64,000 nt of DNA from Muribaculaceae bacterium (GTDB lineage Bacteria; Bacteroidota; Bacteroidia; Bacteroidales; Muribaculaceae). The notes beneath the pieces were generated by a model. That model saw nothing but the letters and a program-made list of their open reading frames with translations, did not search any database and was not told where the DNA came from. Location: contig JAFVPD010000014.1 of assembly GCA_017505535.1 (NCBI GenBank), positions 1 to 64,000 of the forward strand, read 5' to 3'. Each line of letters begins with the position of its first letter. Positions within the stretch are counted from its first letter, which is position 1. Shown here piece by piece: positions 38,341 to 46,230 of the stretch. The position numbers and the translations under genes were made by a program.

Positions 38341-38426
38341 GTTGTAGTGTTGGTTTGATTTAGTAAAATAATATAACTCGATGCCTCCCCTCTCAATATT
38401 TGACGGAATGGGAGGCATCTTGATTT
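38293..38426 (+). promoter_or_regulatory. Attenuator region with competing hairpins before ilvD
   Basis: An early stem pairs CAACTACTACAA (38293-38304, inside the leader peptide) with TTGTAGTGTTG (38342-38352), with one bulge, and encloses the Val/Leu codons. A late hairpin pairs GATGCCTCCC (38380-38389) with GGGAGGCATC (38410-38419), followed by TTGATTT. GAGGG (38332-38336) could instead pair with CCCTC (38388-38392), disrupting the late hairpin. This is the layout of an amino-acid attenuator. The T-run after the late hairpin is weak, so translational control or Rho-assisted termination is possible. Confidence 0.55.
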
Positions 38427-38443
38427 AATAAAAATGATTCATT

Positions 38444-40273
38444 ATGAGCAAACCGCTTAGAAGTGCAGCAAGCACACAAGGTCGCCGAATGGCAGGCGCA
38501 CGAGCTCTATGGCGTGCAAATGGTATGAAAGAGGAGCAAATTGGTCGCCCAATCATCGCTGTTGTTAACTCATTCACCCAGTTTGTGCCGGGGCACACTC
38601 ATCTACATGAGATTGGTCAGATTGTAAAACAAGAAATTGAAAAACTTGGTTGCTTTGCTGCTGAGTTTAATACAATAGCCATTGACGATGGTATAGCAAT
38701 GGGTCACGATGGAATGCTTTACTCGTTGCCATCGCGCGATTTGATAGCTGATAGCGTGGAATATATGGTGAATGCTCACAAGGCCGATGCTATGGTGTGC
38801 ATTTCTAACTGTGACAAGGTTACTCCCGGAATGTTGATGGCCGCTATGCGCTTGAATATCCCTGCAATATTCGTTTCAGGAGGGCCTATGGAGGCCGGTC
38901 GTCTTGGTGATCGTCCATTGGACTTGATTGATATTATGATCGACTCGGCCGATGACTCGGTAGATGATGATACGGTGACAAAACTTGAACAACGTGGATG
39001 CCCAACTTGTGGCTCTTGCTCAGGAATGTTTACCGCCAACTCAATGAACTCTCTTAATGAGGCAATAGGTTTGGCATTGCCCGGAAATGGAACGATTGTG
39101 GCTACTCATGCCAATCGCATAGAGCTATTCCGTCGTGCAGCACAGATAATTGTGAAGAATACTCTTGCCTATTATAACGATGACGATGATAGCGTGTTGC
39201 CTCGCAATATTGCTACACGTCAAGCAATGCTCAACGCGATGACTCTCGACATCGCAATGGGAGGATCGACCAATACAGTGCTTCACCTCTTGGCTGTGGC
39301 TAATGAAGCAGGAGCCGATTTCACAATGGCCGACATTGATGCTCTATCACGCAAAACTCCTGTGCTTTGTAAAGTTGCACCCAACTCTAAATATCACATT
39401 CAAGATGTCAACCGTGCCGGTGGTATCATTTCGATAATGAAGGTTTTGGCCGACAATGGCAATGTCGATACATCGGTGAAACGTGTTGACGGACTCACTC
39501 TTGGAGAGGCGATAGATAGCTATGCAATAGGAGGAGCCAATTTCAGTGCCGATGCTGAGGCATTGTGGAAAAGTGCTCCCGGAGAGAAGAAAAATCTCGT
39601 GATGGGCTCTCAAAATAGTACTTATGCCGAGCTTGATACCGATCGCGAAAAAGGCTGTATTCGTGACTTTGAACATGCCTATGTGAAAGATGGCGGACTT
39701 GCTGTGTTGCGTGGTAATATAGCACAAGATGGTTGCGTAGTGAAAACTGCCGGTGTAGATGAAAGTATATTCCATTTCCGTGGTACAGCAAAGGTGTATG
39801 AATCACAGGAAGATGCAGTGAATGGAATATTGCGTGATGAAGTCGTTGCCGGTGACGTGGTGGTTATCACTCACGAAGGGCCCAAGGGCGGACCGGGTAT
39901 GCAAGAAATGCTCTACCCAACAAGTTATATCAAGTCAAAACACTTGGGTAAGGAATGTGCATTGATTACCGATGGTCGTTTCTCGGGAGGTACATCGGGA
40001 TTGTCTATCGGACACATCTCTCCGGAGGCTGCGGCAGGTGGTAACATCGGACTTGTTCGCACCGGCGATGTTATTGATATAAATATTCCGGAGCGCACTA
40101 TCAATGTTGAGTTGAGTGATGCTCAACTTGCTGAACGTCGCGCACAAGAGGAAGCCCGTGGCCGTGATGCATTCACTCCGGTGAAACGTGACCGTCAAAT
40201 ATCAAAGGCTCTACGTGCCTATGCCGCAATGGTGACATCGGCCGATAAAGGTGGCGTGAGAGAATTGAAGTAG
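38444..40273 (+). CDS. ilvD: Dihydroxy-acid dehydratase
   Basis: This iron-sulfur enzyme of 609 residues dehydrates 2,3-dihydroxy-3-methylbutanoate and -pentanoate to the 2-oxo acids of valine and isoleucine synthesis. The cluster ligands are in [12 protein letters not shown] (about 120-131) and [17 protein letters not shown] (about 186-202). The C-terminal region has [20 protein letters not shown]. The length is typical of the family. It is the first structural gene of ilvD-ilvB-ilvN-thioesterase-ilvC, the order known in Bacteroides, and lies behind the leader/attenuator region. Confidence 0.96.
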   Translation: MSKPLRSAASTQGRRMAGARALWRANGMKEEQIGRPIIAVVNSFTQFVPGHTHLHEIGQIVKQEIEKLGCFAAEFNTIAIDDGIAMGHDGMLYSLPSRDLIADSVEYMVNAHKADAMVCISNCDKVTPGMLMAAMRLNIPAIFVSGGPMEAGRLGDRPLDLIDIMIDSADDSVDDDTVTKLEQRGCPTCGSCSGMFTANSMNSLNEAIGLALPGNGTIVATHANRIELFRRAAQIIVKNTLAYYNDDDDSVLPRNIATRQAMLNAMTLDIAMGGSTNTVLHLLAVANEAGADFTMADIDALSRKTPVLCKVAPNSKYHIQDVNRAGGIISIMKVLADNGNVDTSVKRVDGLTLGEAIDSYAIGGANFSADAEALWKSAPGEKKNLVMGSQNSTYAELDTDREKGCIRDFEHAYVKDGGLAVLRGNIAQDGCVVKTAGVDESIFHFRGTAKVYESQEDAVNGILRDEVVAGDVVVITHEGPKGGPGMQEMLYPTSYIKSKHLGKECALITDGRFSGGTSGLSIGHISPEAAAGGNIGLVRTGDVIDINIPERTINVELSDAQLAERRAQEEARGRDAFTPVKRDRQISKALRAYAAMVTSADKGGVRELK

Positions 40274-40298
40274 AAATATCCAAAAGAAGAAATTATAT

Positions 40299-42014
40299 AT
40301 GAGCGAAAAAATAACTGGTGCAGAAGCGCTGATAAAATCGTTGATAGCCGAGGGCGTTGATCGCGTATTTGGTTACCCCGGAGGAGCTATTATTCCGGTA
40401 TATGACAAGTTGTATGATTATACCGACCAGCTCAAACACATACTTGTGCGCCATGAACAGGGTGCAACACATGCAGCGCAAGGATATGCGCGTGTATCGG
40501 GTCGCACCGGGGTTGTGATTGTAACATCAGGTCCGGCAGCGACAAACGTTATCACCGGATTGAGCGATGCACTAATGGATAGTACACCAATGGTGGTGAT
40601 AACCGGTCAGGTGGCATCGGCATTTCTCGGCTCTGACGCTTTCCAAGAAACCGACGTGGTGGGTATTACCCAACCTATAACCAAGTGGGCCTATCAAATA
40701 CGTCGCGCCGAAGATATTCCTTGGGCAGTAGCTCGAGCATTCTATATAGCCGGGACAGGCCGACCGGGTCCTGTTGTGCTTGATCTTGCCAAAGATGCGC
40801 AAACCGGATTGCTTGAATGGAGCCACAAGAAATGTGAATTTATTCGCAGTTATATACCTTATCCTGAAGTTAAGCAAGATGACCTTCAAGTTGTTGCCGA
40901 TCTCATTAATGTCGCCGAGCGTCCAATGATAATCTCAGGTCATGGCGTGATGATTTCAGAGGCAGAGAAAGAGCTTGCGGCGTTGGCAGAGAAAGCCGAT
41001 ATTCCGGTAACTGCAACATTGCTCGGATTGTCAACTATTCCATCAAGTCACCCATTATATAAAGGTATGTTGGGTATGCACGGAAACATTGGCCCAAATG
41101 TAAATACCAATCGTTGCGACTTATTGGTTGCCGTTGGTATGAGATTTGACGACCGTGTGACGGGTGACACTTCAAAATATGCCAAACAAGCAAAAATCGT
41201 ACATATCGATATCGACTCTTCAGAGTTTGACAAAAACGTAAAAACAACTGCGACAGTTCATGGCGATGCAAAGGAAGTTCTCGCACGATTGTTGCCACTT
41301 GTAAACGAGGCAAAGCATACCGAATGGTTGCAAACATTTGACGAAATGGCTCTTGTTGAACAGGAGAAGGTGGTGAAAAGAGAGGTGTTCCCCGAGTCGG
41401 GCCTCATGAATATGGGCGAAGTTGTGCACAAAGTGTCAAAAGCGACAGGCGACAGAGCCGTACTCATAACTGATGTGGGACAAAACCAGATGTTCTCATC
41501 GCGCTATTTCCGATATACCGAACCGAAGAGTATCATTACCTCAGGAGGTTTGGGGACAATGGGATTTGGCCTTCCTGCATCAATTGGTGCCAAGATGGGT
41601 GCTCCCGAGCGTACAGTGTGTTTCTTCACCGGCGATGGCGGGTTGCAGATGACCATTCAAGAGTTGGGTACGATTATGGAATATGGCGTTGCCGTGAAAA
41701 TTATTCTGCTCAACAATAACTTCCTCGGAAATGTGCGTCAGTGGCAAGAGTTGTTCTTTAAAGGACGTTTCTCTCAAACACCAATGGTGAATCCCGACTT
41801 TGTGCAGATTGCTGATGCCTATGGCATAAAGGCTGAGAATGTGGAAACTCGTGAGCAACTTGATGGTGCAATTGAACGCATGTTGGCCCATGATGGCGCA
41901 TATTTGTTGAATGTAAATATCGATGCAACCGATATGATTTTCCCGATGACTCCAGCAGGAGCGGCTGTTGATGATATTATGCTCACACCCGATGAAAAGT
42001 TTAAACTTGATTAA
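40299..42014 (+). CDS. ilvB: Acetolactate synthase, large (catalytic) subunit
   Basis: This thiamine diphosphate enzyme of 571 residues condenses two pyruvates, or pyruvate and 2-oxobutanoate, to acetohydroxy acids. The N-terminal domain has FGYPGGAIIPVYD and the catalytic Glu in HEQGATHAAQGYARVSGR. The TPP/metal motif is FTGDGGLQMTIQELGTI (about 445-461), followed by NNNFLGNVRQWQ. It begins 25 bp after ilvD. The regulatory subunit follows directly with a 13-bp gap. The length matches AHAS catalytic subunits rather than catabolic acetolactate synthases, which lack a partner subunit. Confidence 0.96.
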   Translation: MSEKITGAEALIKSLIAEGVDRVFGYPGGAIIPVYDKLYDYTDQLKHILVRHEQGATHAAQGYARVSGRTGVVIVTSGPAATNVITGLSDALMDSTPMVVITGQVASAFLGSDAFQETDVVGITQPITKWAYQIRRAEDIPWAVARAFYIAGTGRPGPVVLDLAKDAQTGLLEWSHKKCEFIRSYIPYPEVKQDDLQVVADLINVAERPMIISGHGVMISEAEKELAALAEKADIPVTATLLGLSTIPSSHPLYKGMLGMHGNIGPNVNTNRCDLLVAVGMRFDDRVTGDTSKYAKQAKIVHIDIDSSEFDKNVKTTATVHGDAKEVLARLLPLVNEAKHTEWLQTFDEMALVEQEKVVKREVFPESGLMNMGEVVHKVSKATGDRAVLITDVGQNQMFSSRYFRYTEPKSIITSGGLGTMGFGLPASIGAKMGAPERTVCFFTGDGGLQMTIQELGTIMEYGVAVKIILLNNNFLGNVRQWQELFFKGRFSQTPMVNPDFVQIADAYGIKAENVETREQLDGAIERMLAHDGAYLLNVNIDATDMIFPMTPAGAAVDDIMLTPDEKFKLD

Positions 42015-42027
42015 TTCACTCGCAAAA

Positions 42028-42570
42028 ATGGAAAAACAATTATATACCGTTACGGTTTTCTCTGAAAATCAAGTGGGATTGCTTAACCAAATCTCTATTA
42101 TTTTCACTCGTCGATGCTTGAACATTGAGAGCCTGTCGGTGAGCCCATCTTCAATTGAAGGGGTTCACAAGTTCACAATCACATGTTTCAGTGACCGAGT
42201 GACAATGGAGAAGGTGGTGAAACAAATCGAGAAACGCATCGATGTGTTGAAGTCATTCCTCTATACCGATGATGAGATTGTTTATCAAGAAGTTGCGTTG
42301 TACAAGGTTCCCACTGAAAAGTTGCTTGATGCAAATCTTGAGGTGATTATACGCAACCATAGTGCCCGCATTCTTGAAGTGACACGCGAATATACTGTAA
42401 TAGAAAAAACCGGTCATTCCGATGAAACAGAGGCATTGTTTGCCGAGTTGAAAAGCTATGACATACGTCAATTTGTGCGTAGCGGTCGTGTGGCTGTCAC
42501 AAAATCGCCAATTGAATACGTAGATATGTTCTTAGAAGAGCAAAATCGCCGCAAAGATAATGCAATTTGA
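42028..42570 (+). CDS. ilvN: Acetolactate synthase, regulatory subunit
   Basis: The ATG at 42028 (180 residues) is chosen because the homologous protein starts just before the ACT domain (YTVTVFSENQVGLLNQISII); the upstream in-frame ATG lies inside ilvB. An ACT domain (about 4-76) binds valine for feedback control in this family, and a C-terminal ACT-like domain (about 80-165) follows. It activates the catalytic subunit and makes it valine-sensitive. The length is like that of IlvH/IlvN long forms. It overlaps or abuts the thioesterase gene. Confidence 0.93.
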   Translation: MEKQLYTVTVFSENQVGLLNQISIIFTRRCLNIESLSVSPSSIEGVHKFTITCFSDRVTMEKVVKQIEKRIDVLKSFLYTDDEIVYQEVALYKVPTEKLLDANLEVIIRNHSARILEVTREYTVIEKTGHSDETEALFAELKSYDIRQFVRSGRVAVTKSPIEYVDMFLEEQNRRKDNAI

Positions 42571-42571
42571 T

Positions 42572-43306
42572 ATGGCTCAAGTAGTAAAAGAACATGTCCA
42601 TCACTATGTGTTGAACGCCAGCGAGAGCAATGCTCGACGTGAGATGCCTCTGACACTATTGGCTCAGAGAGTCATTGAGATTGCAACCGAGCATGCCGAT
42701 ATAATCGGGGTGGGGTTTGACGTGATGATGAAAGATAATCTTGCGTGGGTGCTTAGCCGCATGTCAATCGAAATGAATCGAATGCCACGCGTGAGAGAAG
42801 AATATAGCATCACAACATGGATTGAAAGCTACAACCGCCACTACTCGGAACGCAACATGGAAATAACCGGCGCCAATGGTGAGGTGCTTGGATTTGTGCG
42901 TACAATATGGTTTGCAATTGATTTGAATAAGCGCACTCCTGGCGATTTGTCAATGCTTGAATCGTTGGCAATAACAGTGAGTGACCGCCCATGTCCCATT
43001 GAAAAACAAGGACGATTGCGCCCGATAGGGGAGCCGACCCACGTGGGAGAATATCGTTTCCGTTATAGTGATATTGATTTCAATAATCACGTGAACAGTG
43101 TGAAATACATGGAACTTTTGTTGAATCAATGGCCTTTGGAGTATCACCAATCACATGATATCGCTCGATTTGAGATTGCTTACCTTCACGAAACCCACTT
43201 TGATGACGAGGTGAAAGTGAATGTGGCGCAAGTGGAAAATGTGGCCGATGCCGAGATTTTGAACGAAAATGCAGTCGCTTGTCGCTGTAGGGTGATATTT
43301 AAATGA
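42572..43306 (+). CDS. Acyl-ACP thioesterase
   Basis: This protein of 244 residues from the ATG at 42572 (an ATG at 42560 overlapping ilvN is possible) has two hot-dog domains as in FatA/FatB-type acyl-ACP thioesterases: about 8-130 (IGVGFDVMMKDNLAWVLSRM, then SYNRHYSERNMEI) and about 150-240 (EYRFRYSDIDFNNHVNSVKY). The FNNHVNSVKY segment contains the Asn and His of the active site. It would release free fatty acids from acyl carrier protein. Its place between ilvN and ilvC is conserved in Bacteroides. A link to branched-chain fatty acid precursors is plausible but unproven. Confidence 0.88.
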   Translation: MAQVVKEHVHHYVLNASESNARREMPLTLLAQRVIEIATEHADIIGVGFDVMMKDNLAWVLSRMSIEMNRMPRVREEYSITTWIESYNRHYSERNMEITGANGEVLGFVRTIWFAIDLNKRTPGDLSMLESLAITVSDRPCPIEKQGRLRPIGEPTHVGEYRFRYSDIDFNNHVNSVKYMELLLNQWPLEYHQSHDIARFEIAYLHETHFDDEVKVNVAQVENVADAEILNENAVACRCRVIFK

Positions 43307-43344
43307 GAAAATGACATTAAAAAGCATATTTTAATAGCAAAATA

Positions 43345-43376
43345 TTTCTCATTAAGCAGAAAAGATGTAAATTTGC
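43345..43376 (+). promoter_or_regulatory. Internal promoter before ilvC
   Basis: TTTC (43345-43348), a 19-bp spacer and TAAATTTGC (43368-43376) fit the Bacteroidetes promoter with one mismatch in the -33 box. This would allow ilvC to be expressed independently of the attenuated upstream operon and fits its stronger codon bias. Confidence 0.55.
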
Positions 43377-43401
43377 AACAGAATTATAAGAACTAATATT
43401 T

Positions 43402-44445
43402 ATGGCAAAAATGAATTTTGGAGGAGTAGAAGAAAATGTTGTCCTCCGTGAAGAATTTCCTTTGGAAAAAGCAAGAGAAGTACTCAAAGATGAAACTATC
43501 GCAGTGATCGGTTATGGCGTTCAAGGCCCCGGTCAGAGTATGAATCTTCGTGACAATGGTTTTAATGTAATAGTAGGCCAACGCCAAGGCAAAACTTTTG
43601 AAAAAGCAATTGCCGATGGTTGGGTTCCCGGTGAAACACTATTCAGCATTGAAGAAGCTTGTCAAAAAGCATCTATCATCATGTGCTTGCTTTCTGATGC
43701 AGCTGTGATTTCAGTATGGCCAACTATCAAACAATATCTCACTCCAGGCAAAGCGCTTTATTTCTCACATGGTTTTGCAATCACTTGGAGCGATCGCACA
43801 GGTGTAGTTCCTCCTGCAGATGTTGACGTAATCCTCGTAGCGCCAAAAGGTTCAGGAACATCACTCCGCACAATGTTCCTTGAAGGACGTGGCTTGAACT
43901 CTTCTTATGCAGTTTACCAAGATGTAACAGGCCGTGCAATGGACCGCGCTTTGGCAATTGGTATCGGTATCGGTTCAGGTTACCTCTTTGAAACTACCGT
44001 AGAACGTGAAGCAACTTCTGACCTCACAGGTGAACGTGGTTCTTTGATGGGTGCTATTCAAGGTTTGCTTCTTGCTCAATATGAAGTATTGCGTGAAAAT
44101 GGACACACACCATCAGAAGCATTCAACGAAACAGTAGAAGAATTGACTCAATCGTTGATGCCATTGTTCGCTAAGAATGGTATGGACTGGATGTATGCCA
44201 ACTGCTCAACAACAGCTCAACGTGGAGCACTTGACTGGATGGGCCCCTTCCACGATGCAATCAAACCTGTTGTACAAAAACTTTATGATAGCGTAAAGAC
44301 AGGTAACGAAGCTCAAATTTCAATCGATAGCAACTCTCAACCCGACTATCGTGTGAAACTTGAAGAAGAGCTTAAACAATTGCGCGAAAGCGAAATGTGG
44401 CAAACAGCTGTAACAGTTCGCAAACTTCGCCCTGAAAATAACTAA
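43402..44445 (+). CDS. ilvC: Ketol-acid reductoisomerase
   Basis: This enzyme of 347 residues isomerises and reduces acetohydroxy acids to 2,3-dihydroxy acids using NAD(P)H and Mg2+. The Rossmann fingerprint is IGYGVQGPGQSMNLRDNG; most KARIs have GHAH where this protein has GPGQ, a variant I associate with a Bacteroidetes subgroup. The cofactor loop is VGQRQGKTF. The catalytic His is in YFSHGFAITW. Metal-binding acidic residues occur in the C-terminal knotted domain (SDLTGERGSLMGAIQGLLLA). Codon use is strongly biased (GGT, CGT, AAC), unlike ilvD and ilvB. It has its own promoter and a strong terminator. Confidence 0.95.
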   Translation: MAKMNFGGVEENVVLREEFPLEKAREVLKDETIAVIGYGVQGPGQSMNLRDNGFNVIVGQRQGKTFEKAIADGWVPGETLFSIEEACQKASIIMCLLSDAAVISVWPTIKQYLTPGKALYFSHGFAITWSDRTGVVPPADVDVILVAPKGSGTSLRTMFLEGRGLNSSYAVYQDVTGRAMDRALAIGIGIGSGYLFETTVEREATSDLTGERGSLMGAIQGLLLAQYEVLRENGHTPSEAFNETVEELTQSLMPLFAKNGMDWMYANCSTTAQRGALDWMGPFHDAIKPVVQKLYDSVKTGNEAQISIDSNSQPDYRVKLEEELKQLRESEMWQTAVTVRKLRPENN

Positions 44446-44472
44446 TCAAAATAGGTTTTTCATAATGTGAAT

Positions 44473-44507
44473 AAAGAACGCCGACTCGAGACGAGCCGGC
44501 GTTCTTT
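44473..44507 (+). terminator. Intrinsic terminator of the ilv operon
   Basis: AAAGAACGCCG-A-CTCG and CGAG-C-CGGCGTTCTTT form a long stem with a 3-nt loop and one A-C mismatch, 27 bp after the ilvC stop codon. The T-run is short. Confidence 0.85.
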
Positions 44508-44574
44508 ATTGCTATGTAGTTGCGAAGTCCAATCATGGAGATTAATGGGCTCAGTAGTTATTTTGTGTGGGAGA

Positions 44575-44649
44575 CGTGCGAAGCACGATTTGTTACAAGG
44601 TTGAGATTATACATTAGTGATGTTATCCACACTAAAAAGCGACTGAACC
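44575..44649. repeat. Dispersed intergenic repeat, copy 2
   Basis: This 75-bp element matches 67-141. It starts with CGTGC-GAA-GCACG, the exact reverse complement of the hairpin in copy 1. The following 62 bp differ from copy 1 at one position. It lies between the convergent ilvC and ompA-like genes, with a terminator on each side. The rest of the 44446-44812 spacer holds only these terminators and no plausible gene. Confidence 0.75.
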
Positions 44650-44755
44650 ATTTTAATCGGGAGTATGAAGATATGGTAGTCCCTTTCTTGGAATGGAGTG
44701 TGGTGTGATTGTTATATGGCAATAATAAAGATACCCCTTGTTTGTGGTATAAAAA

Positions 44756-44786
44756 GAGCAGGCTGCCAGTTGCTGGCAGCCTGCTC
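44756..44786 (-). terminator. Intrinsic terminator of the ompA-like gene
   Basis: GAGCAGGCTGCCAG pairs perfectly with CTGGCAGCCTGCTC around a 3-nt loop. On the minus strand it is followed by TTTTTAT and lies about 26 bp after the stop codon of the ompA-like gene. Confidence 0.88.
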
Positions 44787-44812
44787 GCTATGAAGTATGT
44801 TGAAATGTTTTA

Positions 44813-46051
44813 TTATTCAGCTTCTTCGATTGTTACCGCACGTCCGAGAGCTTGGTATTTTTCGCCAAGATCTACGAGGTTGTTGTGGTTGATAGTTGCT
44901 TCAAATTGTTCAGCTGGAACACCTGCACGGAGAAGTTGTTTTTCAACGCCGGCAACGCGGTTTTTGCGAAGACGAGTGTTGATTTGGTCATTTCCTGTGT
45001 AGTTGTCGGCCCAACCTGTGATAACGTATTTAGTTTCGGGGTTATCAAGCATAACTTGAGCACATGCTTTACAGATTTCGATATCTTTGCGTGTGAGTTT
45101 AGACACGTTGATAGGATAGTAAATTGTAGCAAGAGGAGCTTTTTCTTCAATAACTTCTTTTTCAACAGGACGTTCAAGACATGCTTTGAGTTGTTGTTCG
45201 AGGTCGGCGATGCGAGCATCGGCAGCTTGAAGGCGAGCGAGGATTGCGTCGCAGTTTTCAGGCTCTGGGCAAACAGGAACGATAGGTGCATTCCATTCGC
45301 GTTTTTTGAATAGATATGTTACTCCGAGATATGCTTGAAGGTCGTGAGAAGTTTTGTTCCAACGCATACCGGGTTCATCGGGGTGGTTGTCGATTCCGCT
45401 GTAACGTATGTCAAGAGAAAGTTGAACTTGCTTGCTTACGTTGAAAGAGTTGATGATACCACCACGGAAAGTCAATACGCGGTCGTTGATTTCGTTCCAA
45501 CCTTCGTCGGTTTGTTCAGGAGTACCGGGATTGTTGTAAACTTTAGCAAAAGTCCAATAGCCACCGGCACCAACATATGCAGTGAGGTTGTATTTGCGAC
45601 CAGGTTTATAACCACAAGCCCAATTTGTCAAGTTAAACATTACGTCAACAACCGGACCTACATGGTTGAATACTTGTTTGTAGTGACCATCTACTTTGTT
45701 GTCTTCCCAATAGATACCGGGATAGGTTGTAGCGTCTTGTGGGTCAGCCAAACCTTTAGTTTGCAACCAGTTTACACCAAGACGAGCGCCGATAATAGGA
45801 GAAAACCATTTTCCTACGTATAATGAAGCAGCGGGTGACCAACGATCGAGCCAATCACGCTTAGAGTCATTAGGTGAAAAATAGATGCCGGCACCACCTT
45901 CAGCGGTGATAAACCAATTGTCTTTCATTCTGTTGAAGAGGTAACCCTGGCTGGGATCCTCAACATAAGTGACTTCCTGAGCAGCCTCTTGAGCAAAGAG
46001 AGTTGGGCAGAGGAAAAGCACACTTACCAACGCTAAAAAAACTTTTTTCAT
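44813..46051 (-). CDS. OmpA-family outer-membrane protein
   Basis: This protein of 412 residues has a signal peptide (cleavage after LFLCPTLFAQ, about residue 21). An N-terminal eight-stranded-barrel-like region follows (about 40-255, with ITAEGGAGIYFSPNDSK and YNLTAYVGAGGYWTFAKVY). A short coiled coil (about 270-293) leads to a C-terminal OmpA domain (about 305-410). This contains NVSKLTRKDIEICKACAQVM and GWADNYTGNDQINTRLRKNR, the peptidoglycan-binding region with its Asp and Arg. It anchors the outer membrane to the cell wall. Codon use is highly biased, as expected of a major outer-membrane protein. Confidence 0.93.
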   Translation of the reverse strand: MKKVFLALVSVLFLCPTLFAQEAAQEVTYVEDPSQGYLFNRMKDNWFITAEGGAGIYFSPNDSKRDWLDRWSPAASLYVGKWFSPIIGARLGVNWLQTKGLADPQDATTYPGIYWEDNKVDGHYKQVFNHVGPVVDVMFNLTNWACGYKPGRKYNLTAYVGAGGYWTFAKVYNNPGTPEQTDEGWNEINDRVLTFRGGIINSFNVSKQVQLSLDIRYSGIDNHPDEPGMRWNKTSHDLQAYLGVTYLFKKREWNAPIVPVCPEPENCDAILARLQAADARIADLEQQLKACLERPVEKEVIEEKAPLATIYYPINVSKLTRKDIEICKACAQVMLDNPETKYVITGWADNYTGNDQINTRLRKNRVAGVEKQLLRAGVPAEQFEATINHNNLVDLGEKYQALGRAVTIEEAE

Positions 46052-46230
46052 AGAAGTAATAATTACGGTTATATATTATTTTTATTAATTCATTGATATA
46101 TTGGCGGTAAAGTTACGCAAAAAATTTAAATTATGCATTAAATATTGCAAAATTATTTCATTTTTTCGTCCGTATGGGGCTGAAAAGCAGTGATTTTTTG
46201 CGTTTAGTGGAAAATTTCGCCTAAATTTTC

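Noticed and set aside
38153..38347. 64-codon plus-strand frame before ilvD as a gene
   Set aside because: It overlaps the exact promoter and the leader peptide in another frame and has no recognisable protein features.
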